Made by a program: the position numbers and the translations under genes. A DNA stretch of 64,000 nt from Turritopsis dohrnii (Eukaryota; Cnidaria; Hydrozoa; Anthoathecata; Oceaniidae), in assembly GCA_027922465.2 (NCBI GenBank), contig BQMF02000631.1:124001-188000 (forward strand), read 5' to 3'. Under the pieces are notes generated by a model. The model ran no database searches. It saw nothing but the letters and a program-made list of their open reading frames with translations, and had not been told where the DNA came from. This document shows positions 57,501-64,000 of the stretch, piece by piece (within the stretch, counting starts at the first letter, position 1; the number at the start of each line of letters is the position of its first letter).

Positions 57501-57611
57501 ATTTTCCATGCGTTATTTAAAGAGGAAAAGCAATGGATAGAGTCGCTTACAAATTTACACAAAGATGATGTAGGAGGGACTCGGCAAAAAGGCGCCTACA
57601 CACGTTGGTCA

Positions 57612-57684
57612 GCCTTGTTAGCGCAGTAGGCAGCGCGTCAGTCTCATAATCTGAAGGTCGTGAGTTCGATCCTCACACAGGGCA
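57612..57684 (+). tRNA. tRNA-Met(CAT)
   Basis: Intact. Confidence 0.95.
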
Positions 57685-57934
57685 CGCTTTTAGCTTCCAC
57701 CAGCCGAAATTCCAATCATGTTTCTTTCGGAAGCAATTCTCAGGCAATAAGCGCATCTCCTGATAGTCCACTTAAATGTACCTTATCTCTACAAAAACTC
57801 CCTCCTTTGACAGCTAGCCTTCACTGTGATTATGATCTGGGCGTTAAATTCTATGTTTTTCTTGCGGCATAGAGCCTGGTCAATTGCTGCACATTCCAAA
57901 CATTTGCGTGGGATGCGCACGAAAGGGCAGCATT

Positions 57935-58007
57935 TGGTTCTGCTCGGGCTCGAACCGAGGACCTTGCGCGTGTGAAGCGCACGTGATAACCGCTACAGTA
58001 CGGAACC
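57935..58007 (-). tRNA. tRNA-Val(CAC), diverged
   Basis: TTCTGCTCGGG (acceptor mismatch) and CTACAGTACGG (D-arm) on the plus strand. Confidence 0.7.
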
Positions 58008-58186
58008 TGCAACGTGGGCATCCAGTCAGCTCTTTGTGTTACTCCATCTTTACAGACAAGCAAGCGGTAGCTGTTAAATTAACTTTACCAACGTTTTTAC
58101 TTAGATTTAATGTTTGTGTTGTGATGTCCATTACTGAGATTTATCGTCCAACCTGGGTCGACAATGTGCCAACAGAGGAAACAACT

Positions 58187-58260
58187 GGTTCCGTAGTGTA
58201 GTGGTTATCAAGTTCGCTTTACAACGCGAAAGGTCCCCGGTTCGAGCCCGGGCGGAACCA
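58187..58260 (+). tRNA. tRNA-Val with 8-nt anticodon loop
   Basis: Same loop insertion as at 57319. Confidence 0.6.
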
Positions 58261-58296
58261 CTGACGCGCGCCAATTGCTGGTAACGCGTCGCGATC

Positions 58297-58368
58297 GGCT
58301 CCATGGTGTAAAGGTTAGCACTCAGGACTCTGAATCCTGAGATCCGAGTTCAAATATCGGTGGAGTCT
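58297..58368 (+). tRNA. tRNA-Gln(CTG), diverged
   Basis: Shares TAAAGG, CCTGAGATCC, AAATATCGG and GGAGTC with the copy at 57429. Confidence 0.55.
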
Positions 58369-58479
58369 ATTTTCCATGCGTTATTTAAAGAGGAAAAGCA
58401 ATGGATAGAGTCGCTTACAAATTTACACAAAGATGATGTAGGAGGGACTCGGCAAAAAGGCGCCCACACACGTTGGTCA

Positions 58480-58552
58480 GCCTTGTTAGCGCAGTAGGCA
58501 GCGCGTCAGTTTCATAATCTGAAGGTCGTGAGTTCGATCCTCATACAGGGCA
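58480..58552 (+). tRNA. tRNA-Met(CAT)
   Basis: GTTTCATAATC (loop position 32 changed) and CCTCATACAGGGCA; otherwise as the common form. Confidence 0.85.
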
Positions 58553-58802
58553 CGCTTTTAGCTTCCACCATCCGAAAATTCAATCATGTTTCTTTCGGAA
58601 GCAATTCTCAGGCAATAAGCGCATCTCCTAATAGTCCACTTAAATGTAGCTTATCTCTACAAAAACTCCCACCTTCGACAGCTAGCCTTCACTGTGATTA
58701 TGATCTGGGCGTTAAATTCTATGTTTTTCTTGCGGTATACAGCCTGGTCAATTGCTGCACATTCCAAACATTTGCGTGGGATGCGCACGAAAGGGCAGTA
58801 TT

Positions 58803-58875
58803 TGGTTCCGTTCGGGCTCGAACCGAGGACCTTACGCGTGTGAAGCGCACGTGATAACCGCTACACTACGGAACC
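58803..58875 (-). tRNA. tRNA-Val(CAC)
   Basis: CCGTTCGGGC puts one mismatch in the T-stem and CTTACGCG makes a wobble in the anticodon stem. Confidence 0.78.
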
Positions 58876-59054
58876 TACAACGTCGGCATCCAGTCAGCTC
58901 TTTGTCTTACTCCATCTTTACAGACAAGCAAGCGGTAGCTGGTAAATTAACTTTACCAACGTTTTTACTTAGATTTAATGTTTGTGTTGTGATGTCCATT
59001 ATTGAGATTTATCGTCCAACCTGGGTCGAAAATTTGCCAACAGAGGAAACAACT

Positions 59055-59127
59055 GGTTCCGTAGTGTAGTGGTTATCACGTTCGCTTTAAACGCGAAAGG
59101 TCCCCGGTTCGAGCCCGGGTGGAACCA
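59055..59127 (+). tRNA. tRNA-Val body with TAA anticodon, complete
   Basis: Loop TTTAAAC gives TAA (would read the Leu codon UUA). Unlike the TAA copies of the short units, this one has the full acceptor (GGTGGAACCA), all stems paired with one wobble at pair 7, and intact promoter boxes. 73 nt. Confidence 0.85.
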
Positions 59128-59163
59128 CTGACGCGCGCCAACTGCTGGTAACGCGTCGCGATC

Positions 59164-59235
59164 GGCTCCATGGTGTAATGGTTAGCACTCAGGACTCTGA
59201 ATCCTGCGATCCGAGTTCAAATCTCGGTGGAGCTT
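59164..59235 (+). tRNA. tRNA-Gln(CTG)
   Basis: GGAGCTT end makes the first acceptor pair G-T; otherwise intact. Confidence 0.88.
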
Positions 59236-59345
59236 ATTTTCCATGCGTTATTTAAAGAGGAAAAGCAATGGATAGAGTCGCTTACCAATTTACACAAAGA
59301 TGATGTAGGAGGGACTCGGCAAAAGGCCCCTACACACGTTGGTCA

Positions 59346-59418
59346 GCCTTGTTAGCGCAGTAGGCAGCGCGTCAGTTTCATAATCTGAAGGTCGTGAGTT
59401 CGATCCTCATACAGGGCA
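59346..59418 (+). tRNA. tRNA-Met(CAT)
   Basis: Same two changes as the copy at 58480. Confidence 0.85.
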
Positions 59419-59668
59419 CGCTTTTAGCTTCCACCAGCCGAAAATTCAATCATGTTTCTTTCGGAAGCAATTCTCAGGCAATAAGCGCATCTCCTGATAG
59501 TCCACTTAAATGTAGCTTATCTCTACAAAAACTCCCACCTTCGACAGCTAGCCTTCACTGTGATTATGATCTGGGCGTTAAATTCTATGTTTTTCTTGCG
59601 GCATACAGCCTGGTCAATTGCTGCACATTCCAAACATTTGCGTGGGATGCGCACGAAAGGGCAGTATT

Positions 59669-59741
59669 TGGTTCCGTTCGGGCTCGAACCGAGGACCTTA
59701 CGCGTGTGAAGCGCACGTTATAACCGCTACACTACGGAACC
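59669..59741 (-). tRNA. tRNA-Val(CAC)
   Basis: T-stem mismatch as at 58803 plus the TTATAAC variant. Confidence 0.75.
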
Positions 59742-59920
59742 TACAACGTCGGCATCCCGTCAGCTCTTTGTCTTACTCCATCTTTACAGACAAGCAAGCG
59801 GTAACTGGTAAATTAACTTTACCAACGTTTTTACATAGATTTAATGTTTGTGTTGTGATGTCCATTATTGAGATTTATCGTCCAACCTGAGTCGAAAATG
59901 TGCCAACAGAGGAAACAACT

Positions 59921-59992
59921 GGTTCCGTAGTGTAGTGGTTATCACGTTCCCTTTACACGCGAAAGGTCCCCGGTTCGACCCCGGCGGAAACA
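59921..59992 (+). pseudogene. tRNA-Val(TAC) remnant
   Basis: GTTCCCTTTACACGCGAA breaks the anticodon stem and TTCGACCCCGGCGGAAACAC breaks T-stem and acceptor. Confidence 0.7.
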
Positions 59993-60028
59993 CTGACTCT
60001 CGCCAACTGCTGTTAACGCGTCGCGATC

Positions 60029-60100
60029 GGCTCCATGGTGTAATGGTTAGCACTCAGGACTCTGAATCCTGCGATCCGAGTTCAAATCTCGGTGGAGCCT
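60029..60100 (+). tRNA. tRNA-Gln(CTG)
   Basis: Intact. Confidence 0.93.
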
Positions 60101-60210
60101 ATTTTCCATGCGTTATTTAAAGAGGAAAAGCAATGGATAGAGTCGCTTACCAATTTACACAAAGATGATGTAGAAGGGACGCGGCAAAAGGCGCCTACAC
60201 ACGTTGGTCA

Positions 60211-60283
60211 GCCTTGTTAGCGCAGTAGGCAGCGCGTCAGTCTCATAATCTGAAGGTCGTGAGTTCGATCCTCACACAGGGCA
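60211..60283 (+). tRNA. tRNA-Met(CAT)
   Basis: Intact. Confidence 0.95.
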
Positions 60284-60533
60284 CGCTTTTAGCTTCCACC
60301 AGCCGAAATTCCAATCATGTTTCTTTCGGAAGCAATTCTCAGGCAATAAGCGCATCTCCTGAAAGTCCACTTAAATGTAGCTTATCTCTACAAAAACTCC
60401 CTCCTTCGACAGCTAGCCTTAACTGTGATTATGATCTGGGCGTTAAATTCTATGTTTTTCTTGCGGCATACAGCCTGGTCAATTGCTGCACATTCCAAAC
60501 ATTTGCGTGGGATGCGCACGAAAGGGCAGTATT

Positions 60534-60606
60534 TGGTTCCGTTCGGGCTCGAACCGAGGACCTTACGCGTGTGAAGCGCATGTGATAACCGCTACACTAC
60601 GGAACC
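60534..60606 (-). tRNA. tRNA-Val(CAC)
   Basis: T-stem mismatch as at 58803 and GCGCATGTGATAACC at the anticodon-arm border. Confidence 0.75.
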
Positions 60607-60785
60607 TACAACGTCGGCATCCAGTCAGCTCTTTGTCTGACTCCATCTTTACAGACAAGCAAGCGGTAGCTGGTAAATTAACTTTACCAACGTTTTTACT
60701 TAGATTTAATGTTTGTGTTGTGATGTCCATTATTGAGATTTATCGTCCAAGCTGGGTCGAAAATGTGCCAACAGAGGAAACAACT

Positions 60786-60859
60786 GGTTCCGTAGTGTAG
60801 TGGTTATCACGTTCGCTTTACAACGCGAAAGGTCCCCGGTTCGAGCCCGGGCGGAACCA
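60786..60859 (+). tRNA. tRNA-Val with 8-nt anticodon loop
   Basis: TTTACAAC loop as at 57319, but CACG before the stem is normal here. Confidence 0.6.
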
Positions 60860-60895
60860 CTGACGCGCGCCAACTGCTGGTAACGCGTCGCGATC

Positions 60896-60967
60896 GGCTC
60901 CATGGTGTAATGGTTAGCACTCAGGACTCTGAATCCTGCGATCCGAGTTCAAATCTCGGTGGAGCCT
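60896..60967 (+). tRNA. tRNA-Gln(CTG)
   Basis: Intact. Confidence 0.93.
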
Positions 60968-61077
60968 ATTTTCCATGCGTTATTTAAAGAGGAAAAGCAA
61001 TGGATAGAGTTGCTTACCAATTTACACAAAGATGATGTAGGAGGGACGCGGCAAAAGGCGCCTACACACGTTGGTCA

Positions 61078-61150
61078 GCCTTGTTAGCGCAGTAGGCAGC
61101 GCGTCAGTCTCATAATCTGAAGGTCGTGAGTTCGATCCTCACACAGGGCA
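61078..61150 (+). tRNA. tRNA-Met(CAT)
   Basis: Intact; last complete tRNA gene of the array. Confidence 0.95.
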
Positions 61151-61400
61151 CGCTTTTAGCTTCCACCAGCCGAAATTCCAATCATGTTTCTTTCGGAAGC
61201 AATTCTCAGGCAATAAGCGCATCTCCTGATGGTCCACTAAAATGTAGCTTATCTCAACAAAATCTCCCTCCTTCGACAGCTAGCCTTAACTGTGATTATG
61301 ATCTGGGCGTTAAATTCTATGTTTTTCTTGCGGCATACAGCCTGGTCAATTGCTGCACATTCCAAACATTTGCGTGGGATGCGCACGAAAGGGCAGTATT

Positions 61401-61435
61401 TGGTTCCGTTCGGGCTCGAACCGAGGACCTTACGC
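61401..61435 (-). pseudogene. tRNA-Val(CAC) 3' half, cut by the TGAC repeat
   Basis: T-arm and acceptor remain (minus strand); at CCTTACGC the sequence changes abruptly to TGAC repeats, before the anticodon. Confidence 0.85.
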
Positions 61436-61970
61436 TGACTGACTGACTGACTGACTGACTGACTGACTGACTGACTGACTGACTGACTGACTGACTGACT
61501 GACTGACTGACTGACTGACTGACTGACTGACTGACTGACTGACTGACTGACTGACTGACTGACTGACTGACTGACTGACTGACTGACTGACTGACTGACT
61601 GACTGACTGACTGACTGACTGACTGACTGACTGACTGACTGACTGACTGACTGACTGACTGACTGACTGACTGACTGACTGACTGACTGACTGACTGACT
61701 GACTGACTGACTGACTGACTGACTGACTGACTGACTGACTGACTGACTGACTGACTGACTGACTGACTGACTGACTGACTGACTGACTGACTGACTGACT
61801 GACTGACTGACTGACTGACTGACTGACTGACTGACTGACTGACTGACTGACTGACTGACTGACTGACTGACTGACTGACTGACTGACTGACTGACTGACT
61901 GACTGACTGCTGACTGACTGACTGACTGACTGACTGACTGACTGACTGACTGACTGACTGACTGACTGAC
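61436..61970. repeat. (TGAC)n microsatellite, about 133 copies
   Basis: Nearly perfect 4-bp repeat over about 535 bp with one interruption near 61909-61911. Open in several frames (Gln-Ser-Val-Ser on the minus strand), but this is only a consequence of the repeat lacking stops. Confidence 0.97.
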
Positions 61971-63170
61971 GAAAGGAATCAAAAAATTATACAAACAACG
62001 CATGTTGATATTGAAATTGGCATAGAAATTTAATATCAATAATATCAATAATAATATATATAATATAATATATATTGGTTATACAAAGTTTTCAGAAATA
62101 TTTTTGTAGCGATTCTCCTGTTATATCTTCTATCTGCTTGATGGCTTTTTGACATTGTTGTTCCACTTCTACAGCATCATCTAATATAAATGCAGAAGCT
62201 TATGCAAAAATCGTGAACAAGTTTTTTCCGAAATTTTTCCAGAATTTTTTTAATTTTTCTAATAACGAAAGACCAAAATAGAAAATTTACAGGGCAATTG
62301 GTTTCTTTCACATATTAACTTCATCATGTAGTGATTTGGGTCATTTATTTGACTAGTTGCTCTTTTAATGATTCTGCTTGATGAAATAAGGTAATGAAGA
62401 AAAAAAGATAGAATTGATGCCGTTCGTTTGGAAATCAGAAAAGGAAAAGTGAAACATATCATCTCGTTCAAGAGACGAGGTTTTGAGACTCTGCTCATTA
62501 ATGGGAGCTTGATAATTGTCACAATCGACAACACACTATTTTCCAAATCCCATTGTTTGTTTCATGGAAACCAGGTTCTCAGTCTAGGCAGTGGATGCTT
62601 TCCAGCTCAATTGGAGCCTGAAATGACTAACCTATGCATTTCCACAATTTCATAACATCTTACATCCTTGGAAGATATCCAATGCTATACTATGATATCC
62701 GATGTATGGCCAGGTCATCTGAGTCTTGTCAGTTCTATTTCTCAGAAGTGATTAATTATTGGAAGGGAGGGGAGCTTCTCCAATTTTAGGAATAGAGAGA
62801 ATTCTTACAAAACAAACATTTTGTGTTTTGTACTATGTTTAGATGCTTACTTCGGCGTTCTGGAGGTAATAACCAAAATCAGTTATTACCAAGTTACTGG
62901 AATCATCGTAAGGAGGTTAAGCCTTCCACATTTCCCAAGATGTAGGCCTGTTCTTGAAAGGTATTTTAAAGTGGAGAAAATGGCCAGGGAAGTCGAGCTG
63001 GCATAAATATTAAAATAAAGAGATTGAGGGTGAATCAGAATTTGAATCTTTTGTTTTGAACTCGTAAGCTTTGGAGCAACGGTGAGAGGCGTTTGTATCC
63101 CAGTATCAGAGATATTGGTCTCGATTATCCAATCTTAAATCGTACAGAGATTTTACGAAATGAAATCGAA
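61971..63170. other. Noncoding DNA right of the array
   Basis: AT-rich, with an (AT)-type tract around 62040-62080. Several ORFs of 60-95 codons occur but none shows a domain or splice context, and I annotate no gene. Confidence 0.3.
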
Positions 63171-63853
63171 GAATTACGTAGAGCACGAAGGCCCGAAATA
63201 TAATTCCGATTTTATAAAATCGAACTAGGCAACCTTGATTTGTAATATTCCAAAGTTTCTATTTCTTTATAAGGCCCGTTCAGAAACAAAGAAAGTGGCT
63301 GGATACCATAATGTTTTCTTGATAGAATATATTATTAATCTTTCACTAAATCGCACGTTGTTTATTTTTTCTTCGCTTCCACTATTTTCGAATTGCTACC
63401 TTAAATGGAGAAATTTTGGCGCGGAGAAAATCTAGCACAAAATACTTAAAATCGCCAAATTAAATCCACGTCAAATTTAGTGTTTTAGAAGCTGCGCTAA
63501 ATTAAAACCGGGCAACATTTAATTTTTCTCCAAGAAACTCAAAATTAGCCTTAAAATAACGTGAATTTTGACCAAAAATTCTAAATTGCGCCAAATTAAG
63601 TTCGTCCGAAATTTATAAAAATCCGGGATGCACCAAATTCGGCGTTCGCCAAATTAATTCCGCGCCATAATTTCTCCACTTCAGGTAGCAACTTTTCAGC
63701 AATATTTTTTGAGGATTTCGATATTATATCCAAAAAGAAAAGGAAGCTAAATTCGTTCTGCATGGGTCCCGACTATCCTATCTTAAATCACAGTCGATGT
63801 TATTCATAAATTCATAATTACATTTCGGGACTTCGGCCCTTACACGTAATTCT
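63171..63853. repeat. Long foldback with imperfect arms, enclosing a MITE
   Basis: 63171-63206 (GAATTACGTAGAGCACGAAG, then GCCCGAAATATAATT) is an imperfect inverted copy of 63815-63853. The interior includes the MITE at 63393-63692, which suggests nested insertions. Confidence 0.5.
63393..63692. repeat. MITE with about 33-bp terminal inverted repeats
   Basis: Left end TTGCTACCTTAAATGGAGAA and right end GTGGAGAAATTATGG read inverted. The interior carries several CGCCAAATTAA-type motifs in both orientations. About 300 bp, no coding capacity. Confidence 0.7.
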
Positions 63854-64000
63854 CTAATTTTCATGAATGTATGATAAAATTGCATCTTCACTTGCTAGTG
63901 ACGTCCGCCATTAACTATTAGTGATCGCAAATGAATGTAATTTCACATTAAGAAAAAAACTTCTAATACCTTCCAGACTTTCCGCTAAAAATGGAATTGT

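Larger units (their letters stand above)
56621..61435 (+). repeat. tRNA array block E (six units, last one cut)
   Basis: Met spacings 868, 868, 866, 865, 867 bp: no short units here, unlike A-D. Units are more diverged from each other. Ends in the (TGAC)n tract. Confidence 0.9.

Noticed and set aside
59865..60120. Short ORFs on both strands around the Val remnant
   Set aside because: Translations of tRNA-Val and tRNA-Gln sequence.
20553..60800. Repeated ORFs of about 105 and 108 codons (MLHIPNICVGCARKG... and MSSILTQGT...) in every array unit
   Set aside because: They run through tRNA genes and spacers in fixed positions; they are translations of the tRNA repeat, not a protein family.
20252..61435. 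CRISPR-like array
   Set aside because: The repeats are 807-869 bp and contain tRNA genes; no short direct repeat with unique spacers exists and the DNA is eukaryotic.
61317..62048. 243-codon minus-strand ORF of Gln-Ser-Val-Ser repeats
   Set aside because: It is the (TGAC)n microsatellite read in frame, plus array sequence at its end.
62259..62655. Overlapping ORFs of 95 and 75 codons on opposite strands
   Set aside because: No domain, no splice context and no second copy; treated as chance.

Overview
The window is animal nuclear DNA: AT-rich, with interrupted genes, consensus GT/AG introns, many DNA transposons and eukaryotic tRNA genes. A Polinton-type polymerase, a PIF/Harbinger element, Helitrons, foldback MITEs and an invertebrate-style transglutaminase fit a cnidarian (perhaps a hydrozoan), but nothing here fixes the species.

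Layout. (1) 1-1.2 kb: the end of a DNA polymerase B gene of Polinton/Maverick type and a convergent unknown ORF. (2) 1.6-8.3 kb: a transposon graveyard. It holds a PIF/Harbinger element with a DDE transposase that still carries its catalytic residues and a broken MADF-type partner gene. A head-to-tail triplet of non-autonomous Helitrons sits in what looks like the intron of the partner gene. Mariner-type MITE halves lie at both sides. (3) 9.57-19.62 kb: the one convincing host protein gene, a 17-exon transglutaminase of 931 residues with two N-terminal PLAT domains. The exon lengths sum to an exact reading frame and the Cys-His-Asp triad is present. (4) 20.25-61.44 kb: a tRNA array in five blocks (A-E). 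The repeat is a quartet: Met(CAT) forward, Val(CAC) reverse, Val(TAC) forward, Gln(CTG) forward. There are about 24 quartets, so about 95 tRNA genes or remnants. In blocks A-D long (about 866 bp) and short (807 bp) units alternate. Blocks A-D each end inside a tRNA-Gln gene cut by the same 5.07-kb insertion. That insertion has imperfect terminal inverted repeats and occurs four times (24.43, 34.59, 43.07, 51.55 kb), so one insertion was later amplified together with the tRNA genes. Two successive macro-units are both exactly 8,479 bp, and the third is longer by about one 1.67-kb dimer. (5) 61.44-61.97 kb: a (TGAC)n tract of about 535 bp that cuts off the last tRNA gene. (6) 62-64 kb: noncoding DNA with nested foldback repeats.

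The main points of interest are the tRNA array and its anticodon drift: tRNA-Val bodies with a TAA anticodon, one of them otherwise complete, and tRNA-Gln bodies with a CTC anticodon. Others are the probable Val-Gln dicistronic precursor, the Helitron triplet with textbook ends, and the PLAT-PLAT-transglutaminase with a duplicated exon pair. An excess of single-base indels between about 39.6 and 44.2 kb suggests poorer consensus quality there. All functional names rest on motif recognition by eye; no database search was run.
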